Source: JAEZDP01 sp964430855
Lineage (GTDB): Bacteria; Acidobacteriota; Vicinamibacteria; Vicinamibacterales; Vicinamibacteraceae
DNA length: 18,750 nucleotides
Assembly: GCA_964430855.1 (NCBI GenBank)
Contig: CAYSHC010000081.1
Coordinates: forward strand, 1 to 18,750
Direction: 5' to 3'
The translations under genes and the position numbers were made by a program. The notes beneath the pieces are model-generated. The model did not search any database. It was not told where the DNA came from and saw only the letters and a program-made list of their open reading frames with translations. Below, in pieces: positions 1-8,838 of the stretch (positions are counted from its first letter, which is position 1; each line of letters starts with the position of its first letter).

Positions 1-653
1 CCAAGGAGGAATCGCACGACTACCGGTACTTCCCGGAGCCGGACCTGCCCCTGCTGATCGTGGACGGGGCGCTCGTGGACGACATCCGTCGGCGGCTGCC
101 CGAGCTGCCGCAGGCACGGCGCGCCCGGTTCGTCGAGCAGTACGGCCTGCGGCCCTACGATGCCGGGGTGCTCACGCAGGCGCCGGGCATCGCCGACTAC
201 TTCGAGGCGGTGACGGGGAGCGGCGCCCCGGCCAAGGCGGCCGCCAACTGGATCATGGGCGAGGTGCTGCGGCGCGTGAAGCCCGAGGCCGGCAGCACGG
301 AGGCGCCCGCCATCGCGATCCCGCCGGAGCGGCTCGCCCGGCTCATCGCCGCCGTCGAGGGCGGACGCATCAGCAACACGGCGGCGAAGGACGTCTTCGA
401 GGCCATGTGGACGACCGGCGACGAGCCCGACGCGATCATCGCGCGCGAGGGGCTCGAGCAGGTGGACGACACCGCGGCCATCGATGCGGCCATCGCGGAG
501 GTACTCGCGGCCAATCCCGACGTCGTCGCGAAGTACCGCGACGGCAAGACGCAGTCGTTCGGCTTCCTCGTGGGGCAGGTGATGAAGGCCACCGGCGGGA
601 AGGCCAACCCGAAGGTCGTGAATGGCCGACTCAGGGCCGCGCTCGACGCCTGA
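1..653 (+). CDS. gatB: Aspartyl/glutamyl-tRNA(Asn/Gln) amidotransferase subunit B, C-terminal part
   Basis: GatB is the kinase and ammonia-transfer subunit of the GatCAB complex, which converts Glu-tRNA(Gln) or Asp-tRNA(Asn) to the correctly amidated tRNA in the cytoplasm. The gene enters from the left edge, with the reading frame starting at base 3, and about 216 C-terminal residues are visible. The first residues contain the conserved HDYRYFPEPDLP segment that ends the catalytic cradle domain. They are followed by the helical linker and the GatB/YqeY tail domain, including the typical GRISNTAAKDVFEAM stretch near residues 120-134 of the visible part and the closing NPKVVNGRLR. The stop is TGA at 651-653. 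The next gene starts 32 bases inside gatB, which suggests translational coupling. Identification is firm; the start and catalytic region lie outside the window. Confidence 0.96.
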   Translation, partial: KEESHDYRYFPEPDLPLLIVDGALVDDIRRRLPELPQARRARFVEQYGLRPYDAGVLTQAPGIADYFEAVTGSGAPAKAAANWIMGEVLRRVKPEAGSTEAPAIAIPPERLARLIAAVEGGRISNTAAKDVFEAMWTTGDEPDAIIAREGLEQVDDTAAIDAAIAEVLAANPDVVAKYRDGKTQSFGFLVGQVMKATGGKANPKVVNGRLRAALDA

Positions 654-3068
654 CGCGTCGGTCCGGCGCGAGGGCCTGGCCGTCGCGGCGCTGTGCGCGG
701 CGGTGGTCGTCGTCATCACGTGGCCGCTGGCGCTGCGCCCGGCCTCCCTGCTGGCCGCGCCGTTCGGCCCCGGCGATCCCTTCCTGAACCTGTGGGTGCT
801 CGGGTGGAACCTCGAGGTGCTCGCGACCGCGCCGTCCGATGTCTTCTCGGGCCGCGTCTTCGACGCGCCGATCTTCCACCCGGCGCGCCAGGCCCTGGCC
901 TTCACCGACCACCAGCTGCTCCAGGCGCTCCTGGTCTCGCCCGTCTACCTGCTGACGCGTAATCCGGTACTTGCCTACAACGTCGTGTGGCTCCTGTCGC
1001 TCTGGGGGACGGGCCTCGCGATGTGGCGCTACCTCCGAGAGGTCACCGGCCATTCGGCCGGCGCCATCGCCGGCAGCCTCGCGTTTGCCTTCAGCGCCTA
1101 TCGCCTGTCGCACGTCGTGCACATCCAGCTCCAGGCGCTCTACTTCCTCCCGCTTGCCGCACTCGCCGTGCACCGCCTGGTGGCGAAGCGCCGGCTGCGC
1201 GACGGCGCGGCGCTCGGCCTCTGGTTCGGCCTTACCGCCGTCAGCTCGGTCTACTACGCGGTCATTGGCGGTATCGGGCTGTTCGTGCTGCTTGCGGGTC
1301 TCGTGATCGGCGCGGGGCGCAGCCGGCTCACACGGCTCGCGCGGCCCCTCGCGCTCGCCGCGGTGGTCGCGACGCTGCTCGTCGTCCCAGTCGCCGTGCC
1401 ATACGTGCAGTCACAGCAGCGCGAAGGCTTCGGCCGCAACCTGGACGAAGCGTCGCGGCACGCGGCCACCGCCGCCGCCTACGTCAGCGCGCCGCCGTGG
1501 CGGCCGGTCCCCCTCACGCCCGTCGGCCCCACCGAGGAACTCGCCCTCCATCCGGGGTGGGGCACCATGACCCTGGCCGGCCTGGCCGTCGCGTCGCTGG
1601 CGAGTCGACGGCGTCGTCCGCACGTCTGGGCCTGGCTGGCGGTCGCCACCGTGGGGCTGGTGCTCTCCTTCGGGCCCGACGGATGGCGCGCGCTCTACGC
1701 CTGGTGCCACAAGTGGCTGTTCGGGTTCCACGCCGTGCGGGCCCCGGCCCGCTTCGGGCTCCTGGTGACATTTGGCGCAGCAGCCCTGGCCGCGTACGGC
1801 ACCGCCTGGGGCATGACGCGTTCGCCCCGGCTCCGGGCGCTCGCCTGGGTCGGCCTGACGGTCGTCGGGTTCGAGGCCGTGTGGTGGCAGATGCCGGTGA
1901 CGGCCGCGCCGGCGATTGAGACACCCGTGGGCGTGTGGCTGCGCGACGCCGAGGCGCCCGGCGCCGTCGCGTACCTGCCCATGCCGCCCGACCGCGAGGC
2001 CACGCCGCTGATGCTCGACACGATCGTGCACCGCCGCCCGATCGTGAACGGCTACAGCGGGCAGCGTCCCGCCGTCGCGGGCGCGGTCGAGGGCGCGCTC
2101 GCCTCGTTTCCGAGCGCGGACGCGCTCTGGATGCTGAGCGATCTCGACGTGCGCTTCGTGGTGACGCCGCGTGCCGGCCTCGAGTCGGCGTGGCCGCTGA
2201 CGTTGCGCGCCTCGCTCCAGGGGCGTGACGGTCATCCGGCCTTCATCTACGAGGTGGCCGATGCCGCCCGGCTGGAGCAGGTGCTCGGACGGGTCGCCGA
2301 CATCGAGGCCCCTCCGCCCGGTGTCCCGGCGTTCAAGCCAGGGGAGCGGTCCACCTACGAGGTCTACTGGGACGGGGCGGGTACGCAGGTACCCGCTGGC
2401 ACCGCGACCATCGCCATCGACGCGGCCGGCCCTGACGATGCGGGGCTGCCCGACTGGATGACGCCGGAACAGCGGGCGTCGGTCGCGTGGCGCGTTCGGC
2501 TCGCGGTGGAGACGGCGCCATGGGTGGCGCGCTTCTTCGAGGCGCGCGACACCTTCACGACCTGGGCCGACGCGTCGTTCGCGCCGGTGGCGCACCTGCG
2601 CGAGATCCGTGAAGGACGCCGCCGCCTGCACCAGAGCGTCGCCTTCGAGCGTGAGCCGTCGAGCACCGTCATCCTGCCGCCCGACGCCTCGACGCTCGAC
2701 GCGGGACCCCGCGTCCGGACGCCCCCGGCTGCACGCGATCCGCTCGCTGCGCTGCTGCTGCTGCGGACGTTGCCGCTCGCGGCGGGCCAGGAGGTCCGCA
2801 TCCCCGTGGTCGACATGGGACGCGTGCTGACCCTGCAGACCGGGGCCGCCTCGGCCGACACAGTGACATGGAGGGGTCGCGACATCGAGACGCTGCGCTA
2901 CGAGCCGGTGCTCGTGCACCGCATTCCGCGCCGGACGCCGCCCAGGATCGAGGTCTGGCTGGCGCGTGACCTCGGCTGGCGGCCCGTGCGCGCCGTGGTC
3001 GAGGCCGGCTTCGGGCGCGTCAGGATGGAACTTGCCAGCCACGAGCCCGCCGCGACGAAGGACGGAAC

Positions 3069-3072
<4 letters not shown>
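622..3072 (+). CDS. Polytopic membrane protein (GT-C-like) with C-terminal DUF3108-like domain
   Basis: This 816-residue protein is of unknown exact function. Residues 18 to about 425 form a multi-span membrane domain, with hydrophobic segments near 18-38, 98-112, 118-135, 145-160, 168-186, 196-230, 240-262, 315-327, 335-352, 376-396 and 405-423. The GDPFLNLW motif (51-58) in the first extracytoplasmic loop and the VNGYSG motif (475-480) recall lipid-linked-sugar GT-C glycosyltransferases and YfhO-like proteins; this is inference from pattern. Residues 571-806 read like a periplasmic DUF3108 domain: it opens with GERSTYEVYWDG, has the DPLAALLLLRTLPLAAGQ segment (706-723), and ends with EVWLARDLGWRPV (777-789). 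The ATG at 622 lies inside gatB, and the stop overlaps the ftsE start by GTGA. An envelope polysaccharide or glycoprotein role fits but is unproven. Confidence 0.85.
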
Positions 3073-3805
<733 letters not shown>

Positions 3806-3809
<4 letters not shown>

Positions 3810-4753
3810 CCCGCCTGCGCCACGAGGACGCCCACACCACCGGCTTCCTGCGCTACTGCCTCGACGAAGCCGTGACGAGCCTGCGCCGGCGCTGGCGCGT
3901 GGCCCTCCTGTCGACGCTCCTGCTTGCCGCCGCCGTCTTCGTCCTCGCGAGCTACCTGCTCGCCTCGCAGGAGCTCCGCCGGGTGACGGCACGCATGAAC
4001 GCGGCCGCCGAGCTCTCGGTGTACCTGTCGCGGCAGGCCGGACCGGGTACGCGCGACGGCGTCGAGGCGGAGCTGCGGCGCAGCGCGATCGTCGCCTCCT
4101 ACGACCTCATCGACGCGGCGCGCGCGACCGAGCGCTTCCTTCAGGACTTCCCGGAGCTGCGCGACATCGTGGCGACACTGCCCGAGGGCCCGTTCGGCGC
4201 GGTGGTGGAAGTGCGCCTCACGCCGGAGGCGACCGACACAGACATCGCCGCGCTCGTCGACCGACTGTCCACCGAACCCGGCGTCGACGACGTGATCTAC
4301 GACCGCGAGGTGCTCGCGCGCGTGCTGACGACCGTGCGCCTGGCGCAGCAGGTCGGCGGCACGCTCGCCGTGCTGCTGGCCATCGCGGCGACGGCGGCCG
4401 TGGCCGCGGTGCTGCGGCTGGCCTACTACGCGCGCCGCGACGAGATCGAGGTGCTCGCCCTGCTTGGGGCCCCGCCGCGCGCCGTCACCGGGCCGTTCGT
4501 GGTGGAAGGCCTCCTCCAGGCGCTCGCCGGCACGGTGCTCGCGCTCGTCGCCCTGCGCGTGGGGCTCGCGGTCGGGACGCAGGCGGCTGCGCAGTGGCTC
4601 GCCGCGCTGGACCTGCAAGCGATGCCTTACCTGTCGTGGCCCCTCGTCGCGGCGCTCTGCGCGGGCGGGGCCATCGCCGGCGCCGCGGCGGGGTGGCTCG
4701 CGGCGCGCGAGCCCCGCGAGTCGGCGCCGATCGACCTTACCGTCGACGCCTGA
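3806..4753 (+). CDS. ftsX: Cell division permease-like protein FtsX
   Basis: FtsX is the membrane half of the FtsEX complex and passes FtsE ATP hydrolysis across the membrane to murein hydrolase activators. The 315 residues show the expected plan. There is a cytoplasmic N-terminus, then TM1 (about 32-53), then a periplasmic FtsX extracellular domain (about 66-180) with the usual pattern of a SVYLS strand and a VDDVIYDREVL segment. TM2 (184-207), TM3 (233-257) and TM4 (278-300) follow. The RRDEIEVLALLGAPPRAV loop after TM2 (210-227) is the conserved FtsE-contact region. The ATG at 3806 overlaps the ftsE stop. It is the last gene of the gatB-led cluster before a change of base composition and a new promoter-like element. 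Confidence 0.93.
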
Positions 4754-4813
4754 CGCACCCGTGCGAGGCGTGCGGCAGGCGACGGACCACGGGCGATGCG
4801 GCCGGCGTTTCAA

Positions 4814-4843
4814 TTGACATGCGCTGCGCGTGATGCTTACAGT
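4814..4843 (+). promoter_or_regulatory. Sigma70-type promoter candidate
   Basis: A perfect TTGACA (4814-4819) is followed after 18 bases by TACAGT (4838-4843), which matches the -10 consensus at four of six positions. It sits in a short patch that is clearly less GC-rich than its surroundings, between ftsX and the next plus-strand gene. Transcription would begin near 4850. This would serve the small hypothetical gene and the glycerate kinase, and it would favour a downstream start codon (GTG 4854 or 4863) for the small gene. No experimental support is visible. Confidence 0.5.
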
Positions 4844-5117
4844 GGAATTCCGTGTGGAGCATGTGATTCCGATATCCCTGCTTGCGGAGTTCTATCGCGA
4901 GGAACTCGAACGCTGCCACCGGTGTCTGCAGAGTCAGCGCGACGGGTACTCGCCCTGCGCCGTCGCACAGGTTGAATCGGCGCTCGGGCGCGTGATGGAC
5001 CAGCTCGAGGTGCTGTGCCGCCAGGGTTGTGCCGACCGTGTCGTCAGCGGGATCCTGCAGAGCTTCAGCGCCGTAGCCACGCGGGACTCGTGGACGGACG
5101 GCCGGTTCCTCCACTGA
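4833..5117 (+). CDS. Small hypothetical cysteine-containing protein
   Basis: I do not recognise this protein. From ATG 4833 it has 94 residues, is mostly helical in character, and carries five cysteines: a CHRC pair (28-31), C42, and C62 with C66. Such spacing could bind a metal or form disulfides, but no known motif is matched. The coding case rests on strong G/C preference at third codon positions over most of its length and on its placement directly after a promoter-like element. The start is uncertain. GTG 4830, ATG 4833, GTG 4842, GTG 4854 and GTG 4863 are all in frame, none has a good ribosome binding site, and the predicted promoter would place the true start at 4854 or 4863. Its last 28 bases overlap the proposed start of the glycerate kinase in another frame. 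Confidence 0.5.
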   Translation: MLTVEFRVEHVIPISLLAEFYREELERCHRCLQSQRDGYSPCAVAQVESALGRVMDQLEVLCRQGCADRVVSGILQSFSAVATRDSWTDGRFLH

Positions 5118-6415
5118 TCCCGCCGGGCGCGCGCGACACCGTCGCGTCGATCGTCCGTGCGGCGCTCGACGCGGTGGCCGCGCCGGTCCTGGTCAGGAAC
5201 GTTCTCGCGGCCGGAACCTCGCCAATCGATATCGATCGCCCCTACCACCTCATCGCGGCCGGCAAGGCGTCTGCCGCGATGGTCGACGCGTGGTTCGCCA
5301 CGGCACGGGCCGCCCCTGCGTCGGCGGTCGCCGTGGGCACCCACGACGGGCACCGCGTGCCGCCCGACGTCGACTGGTATCGCGGCGGCCATCCCACGCC
5401 GACCGAGACGAGCGTGGCGGCCGCGCGCGCGGCGCTGGCGCTCGCGCGGACGGTTGCACCCGACGGCCAGCTCGTGGTCCTCCTCTCCGGCGGCGCGTCC
5501 GCGCTGCTGAGCCTTCCTGCCGACGGCCTGACCCTCGAAGACAAGCAGCAGACGACGCGCGCGCTGATGCACGACGGCCGCGCCATCGACGAGCTCAACA
5601 CCGTGCGCAAGCACCTCTCGGGCATCAAGGGCGGCCGCCTGGCGGCGGCCTGCCGCGGCGAGGTCGCCACGCTGGCGATCTCCGACGTGGTCGGCCCCGT
5701 CGAGGACGATCCCGCGGTGATCGGATCGGGACCGACTGTGCCGGACCCGAGTACATACGCCGACGCCCTCCGGATCGTCGAGGGTGTGCGTCACAACGAC
5801 GCCATTCCTCCGGCCGTCCGCGCCCACCTGGCGCGCGGCGCCGCGGGCGGGCTCGACGAGACCCCCAAGCCCGGCGATCCGGCGTTCGCGCGGACCCGCT
5901 ACCTGCTGGTGGGGTCGCGGCGCACGGCGATGGCCGGCGCGCAGGCGGCGGCGCTCGCCGAGGGGCTGCACACGGTCGTCATCGACCCGCCCGTGGAGGG
6001 TGAGGCGAGGGACGCCGGCGCGGCCCACGTCCAGCGGGTGCTCGACCTCACGCGTGCCTACCCGGGACCGGTCTGCGTCATCTCGTCCGGCGAGACGACG
6101 GTGACGGTGCGCGGGCAGGGCAGGGGAGGCCGCAACCAGGAGTTCGCGGCCGGGGCGATCGCCGCGCTGGCACGCGCCGCCAGGCCGATGGTGCTCGCGA
6201 GCGTCGGCACGGACGGCGTCGACGGACCGACGGACGCTGCCGGCGCCTGCGTCGATTCGTCCACCGCCGATGCGGCCGCGCGCGCGGGGCTCGACGTCAC
6301 GGCGATGCTCGAGGCCAACGACACGTACCGGCTGCACGAGCGGCTCGGGACGCTCCTGCGCACGGGACCGACCGATACCAACGTCTGCGACGTCCAGATC
6401 GCCATCGTCTATTGA
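5090..6415 (+). CDS. Glycerate 2-kinase, MOFRL family
   Basis: The predicted reaction is ATP-dependent phosphorylation of D-glycerate to 2-phosphoglycerate, feeding lower glycolysis (GckA/TtuD type, often misnamed hydroxypyruvate reductase). With the GTG at 5090 the protein has 441 residues, normal for the family. The N-terminal DUF4147 domain contains AAGKAS (56-61), LLSGGASAL (131-139) and NTVRKHLSGIKGGRLA (170-185). The C-terminal MOFRL domain contains SGETTVTVRGQGRGGRNQEF (333-352), GTDGVDGPTDAAGA (373-386) and TGPTDTNVCDV (425-435). An upstream in-frame GTG at 5015 would add 25 residues that overlap the small hypothetical gene and lack family character, so 5090 is preferred. There is no strong ribosome binding site, so translation may be coupled to the preceding gene. 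Enzyme class is confident. Confidence 0.92.
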   Translation: MDGRPVPPLIPPGARDTVASIVRAALDAVAAPVLVRNVLAAGTSPIDIDRPYHLIAAGKASAAMVDAWFATARAAPASAVAVGTHDGHRVPPDVDWYRGGHPTPTETSVAAARAALALARTVAPDGQLVVLLSGGASALLSLPADGLTLEDKQQTTRALMHDGRAIDELNTVRKHLSGIKGGRLAAACRGEVATLAISDVVGPVEDDPAVIGSGPTVPDPSTYADALRIVEGVRHNDAIPPAVRAHLARGAAGGLDETPKPGDPAFARTRYLLVGSRRTAMAGAQAAALAEGLHTVVIDPPVEGEARDAGAAHVQRVLDLTRAYPGPVCVISSGETTVTVRGQGRGGRNQEFAAGAIAALARAARPMVLASVGTDGVDGPTDAAGACVDSSTADAAARAGLDVTAMLEANDTYRLHERLGTLLRTGPTDTNVCDVQIAIVY

Positions 6416-6432
6416 CCAGAGGTAGACCAGCC

Positions 6433-6918
6433 ATGCCCGACCACGCCCCGGCATCGACGTCAGCGCCAGCAAGCGCCCCCGTGCGCACGTGCCGTCCCTT
6501 CACCCTCGGCCGCCTGCTGCTCTACATGGCGGGCATCGCCGTGCTCGCGGGGCTGGTCGGCTACATCTTCGGCTGGTACCGTGCGTACCCGGCCGAGCAG
6601 CAGCGCGACAGGGCCATGGTGCGGTTGCGGCTGTCGGAAGCGCGCGTGCGGGCGCTCGACGCGAGCGTGGCGGTGTACAGGACGAACTGGGGCGACGCCG
6701 CGACGCACCTCCAGGAAGGCGTCCGCCTGCTCGAGGCATTCAAGGCCGGCGAGCAGCAGTGGCTGTCGCCCGATCATTCGCGGCGCGTGGACGAAGCCGC
6801 CGACCTGCTGCGGTCGGCGCGTGAGCGTGCCGTGCAGGCGAGCCTCGACGCGGGCACACGCGCCCAGCGTGCCTCGGACCTGCTCGGCGAGGTCTATCGC
6901 GGCACGCCCGAGCCGTAG
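6433..6918 (+). CDS. Small membrane-anchored coiled-coil protein, unknown function
   Basis: This 161-residue hypothetical protein has a short Pro/Ala/Ser-rich N-terminus (1-23), one membrane segment (about 28-49) and a helical, charged extracytoplasmic or cytoplasmic tail (55-155). The tail's heptad-like pattern of Leu, Val and Ala suggests coiled coil. The ATG at 6433 is chosen because AGAGGT (6418-6423) lies at a suitable distance upstream; a TTG at 6412 overlapping the preceding stop is less likely. It follows the glycerate kinase by 17 bases, so the two probably share a transcript. I see no catalytic motif. The layout resembles small envelope proteins that scaffold or count helices, but no family name can be given. 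Confidence 0.75.
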   Translation: MPDHAPASTSAPASAPVRTCRPFTLGRLLLYMAGIAVLAGLVGYIFGWYRAYPAEQQRDRAMVRLRLSEARVRALDASVAVYRTNWGDAATHLQEGVRLLEAFKAGEQQWLSPDHSRRVDEAADLLRSARERAVQASLDAGTRAQRASDLLGEVYRGTPEP

Positions 6919-6953
6919 CGGCCGGCGTCGCCCAGGGCCAGCCATGGACGACT

Positions 6954-6971
6954 CGTCAGGATGTGCTGACG
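6954..6971. terminator. Small inverted repeat between convergent genes
   Basis: CGTCAG (6954-6959) and CTGACG (6966-6971) form a perfect 6-bp stem with a 6-base loop. It lies in the 55-base gap between the stop of the plus-strand coiled-coil gene (6918) and the stop of the minus-strand secreted-protein gene (6974). The position suits a bidirectional terminator, but there is no T-tract on either side, so this is weak. Confidence 0.3.
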
Positions 6972-6973
6972 CG

Positions 6974-7579
6974 TCACGGCAGGATGTCGGCCTGCACTTC
7001 CACCTTGACGCTTCTGTCGCTGATCGCGTCGGCCGACTCGCTGGCGACGACCTTCTGACCGGGCGGGAGCAGGAGCGTCAGGTTCTCGGTGAGCTCGCGC
7101 TCCGACACCCGGATGGCGGCGTCGTCGCGGCCCGCCTGGCCAAAGACGTGATAGCGGAACCCCAGCCTGAGCAGCACGCGGTTCGATGGCGTGATGGTGA
7201 CATGCGTGTCGACGCTCAGCGGAAGCTCCACCGCCGGCGCGCCGGGCATCGGCGGGGGCTCGGACGTTGACGCGGTGCCCCGCGTCACGCTGCGGAACAT
7301 GCCCTGCCGTCCGTCGGCCACGGTCAGTACGGCGGTGCGGACGACGGGCCGGTCGGAGCCCAGCTGGTCGGTCAGCGTTACCGTAACCCGGACGTTACGC
7401 GTTGGATGCGGGGACGCGGGCGCGTCGCTGGCCGGCGTGCCCGTGGCGCTTGCCGGCGCCTCCTGCGCGAGGGCACCGGCTGTCAGCGCGCCGAGCAGGA
7501 CGGCGATCAGCGCCGTGAGGCGCAGCGGGTGCCGTGTGCGTCGCGGCGGGACGACTGCTGGGGCGATGGGCTGGATCAC
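6974..7579 (-). CDS. Secreted hypothetical protein, third gene of the ECF sigma operon
   Basis: This 201-residue exported protein has a basic n-region (RRTRHPLR, 13-20), a hydrophobic core (21-36) and a likely signal peptidase site after ALA (36-38). A low-complexity linker (39-60) precedes a beta-rich domain. That domain contains VRVTVTLTDQ (63-72), the VLTVADGRQGMFRSV stretch (84-98), ELTENLTLLLPPGQKVVASESAD (162-184) and a closing SVKVEVQADIL. The combination of a VADGR turn, LxPGQ and a paired SxSAD-SDR segment resembles secretin or pilus-type beta subdomains, but that is pattern-level inference. The GTG start at 7579 overlaps the upstream gene's stop (GTGA) and has a GAGGAGGA ribosome binding site just before it. 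It is likely the effector or target protein of the sigma/anti-sigma pair. Confidence 0.8.
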   Translation of the reverse strand: MIQPIAPAVVPPRRTRHPLRLTALIAVLLGALTAGALAQEAPASATGTPASDAPASPHPTRNVRVTVTLTDQLGSDRPVVRTAVLTVADGRQGMFRSVTRGTASTSEPPPMPGAPAVELPLSVDTHVTITPSNRVLLRLGFRYHVFGQAGRDDAAIRVSERELTENLTLLLPPGQKVVASESADAISDRSVKVEVQADILP

Positions 7580-8172
7580 TGTTCCTCCTCTGTCACCGGC
7601 GTGACGACGACGGGGTCGATGACAACCGGCGCGATGTCGATGGCCGGCGGTACCGCAAGCGCCTCGATGGTCACGGGCGCAGCCTCGATGGCGTCGATCT
7701 CGATTGGCGCGATGTCCGCCCACGCAGCAATGGTGCCCCCCACTCCTGCCGACGCGCGGGTCGCGGCCGCCGACGCCTCGTGCGGCGGGCTCTGGCGCGA
7801 GGGCCGCGGTGGCGGGCGGAGCCGCTCGAACTCGTCGATGGCCGACATCTCCCAGTACGCGCGCGGCGGCAGCACCGGCACGTCCACGCCCTTGCCGCCC
7901 CACTCGGCGCCGGCGACGGGCGGCATGACGTCCAGGTCGCGGGCGAGGCGGACGTCCCTGGCAACCACCAGGCCGGCGGCGACGAGGGCAGCGGCGGCGG
8001 CGAGCCGCCGGACCCGTCGCGTTGCGGGGCGGCGGGGGGCATCGCCGTCAGGCGTCTGCTCCGGGGGCACGCGCCACGCGGCAGGCCCGCTCCGCGCGAG
8101 GACGCGTCGCGCGTGGTCACGGGGCGGCGTCACGCGCGCGAAGCGCTCGACGGGGTCGGAGGGCGCTGTCAT
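7576..8172 (-). CDS. Single-pass membrane protein, putative anti-sigma factor with proline-spaced repeat tail
   Basis: This 198-residue protein lies directly downstream of an ECF sigma gene, with its ATG at 8172 overlapping the sigma stop (ATGA). It has a cytoplasmic N-terminus of about 54 residues, one membrane helix (about 55-72) and an extracytoplasmic part. That plan fits a membrane anti-sigma factor. The zinc-binding HxxxCxxC motif of common anti-sigma domains is absent, so function is inferred from position and topology. The C-terminal 40 or so residues (153-193) form a degenerate repeat in which Ile/Val pairs alternate with Pro and acidic residues, for example IAPIEIDAIEAAPVTIEAL, ending in an acidic EEEQ. 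Such a tail would be extended and beta-prone. Alternative: a structural envelope protein unrelated to sigma control. Confidence 0.75.
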   Translation of the reverse strand: MTAPSDPVERFARVTPPRDHARRVLARSGPAAWRVPPEQTPDGDAPRRPATRRVRRLAAAAALVAAGLVVARDVRLARDLDVMPPVAGAEWGGKGVDVPVLPPRAYWEMSAIDEFERLRPPPRPSRQSPPHEASAAATRASAGVGGTIAAWADIAPIEIDAIEAAPVTIEALAVPPAIDIAPVVIDPVVVTPVTEEEQ

Positions 8173-8732
8173 GGCAGTCCCTCGAGGCGCGTGCGCAGGC
8201 GCTTGCGGGCCTCGCTGACACGCCACTTGACGGTGCCTGTCGGCATGCCGAGCAGACGGCCGATGTCCTCGCAGGTCAGTTCGCCACCCGCGGCGAGCAG
8301 CAGGCAGTCGCGGTACGCGGCGGGGATGCCGCGGAGGGCGCGTCGCACGCGGCCGCGCGCCTCGCGGTCGAGCAGCGTCGTCTCGGCGTCGAGCGTGTCC
8401 GTATCGACGAGGGCCGTCATGGTGTCGTGGTGCTCGTCACGTGACAGCGGTGCCAGGCGCCGCATCCAGCCGGCAAGCGATCGGCGACGGTCGAGGGCCT
8501 TGTGCCAGGCGATGGCGACAATCCATGTCCTGAACGAGGCGTCGCCCCTGAACGCGTCGAGCCGCTGCCACGCCGTCATCCATGCCTCCTGCGCCGCGTC
8601 GTCGGCCTCGGCGTGGCGCAGGAGCGCCGCGTAGGCCGTGCGGTACACCGCGACGTGATGCCGTTGCACGAGCTCGGCCCACGCCTCGCCGTCGTGCCGG
8701 CGAGCGCACTCGACGAGCTCGACGTCCGTCAC
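8169..8732 (-). CDS. RNA polymerase ECF-subfamily sigma factor
   Basis: This is a 187-residue ECF sigma factor that directs RNA polymerase to stress or envelope promoters. Sigma region 2 spans about 17-83 (ELVQRHHVAVYRTAYAAL, ADDAAQEAWMTAW, FRTWIVAIAWHKALDRRR). Region 4 spans about 127-180 (RRALRGIPAAYRDCLLLA, then the helix-turn-helix EDIGRLLGMPTGTVKWRVSEARKRLR). The GTG at 8732 is preferred because the protein then begins TDVELVECAR, the usual ECF start. An in-frame ATG at 8786 would add 18 residues without family character. Neither start has a clear ribosome binding site. It heads a three-gene overlapping operon and is divergent from a PEP-CTERM gene 106 bases away. ECF class is firm; the group is not determined. 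Confidence 0.93.
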   Translation of the reverse strand: MTDVELVECARRHDGEAWAELVQRHHVAVYRTAYAALLRHAEADDAAQEAWMTAWQRLDAFRGDASFRTWIVAIAWHKALDRRRSLAGWMRRLAPLSRDEHHDTMTALVDTDTLDAETTLLDREARGRVRRALRGIPAAYRDCLLLAAGGELTCEDIGRLLGMPTGTVKWRVSEARKRLRTRLEGLP

Positions 8733-8838
8733 CGGGGCAGTAGACGGAAGCCGCCCGGCGGCGGTTGGGAAAAGAGGCCAGCCCATCCGTAGGTTCGATC
8801 GTGGCGCGCCGGACGTTGTCAGCCGAGGAGGCGACCAC

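Noticed and set aside
4754..4830. Possible tRNA or tRNA-Sec in the gap after ftsX
   Set aside because: A GTTTCAATTG stretch vaguely recalls a T-loop, but no acceptor or anticodon stem can be built around it.
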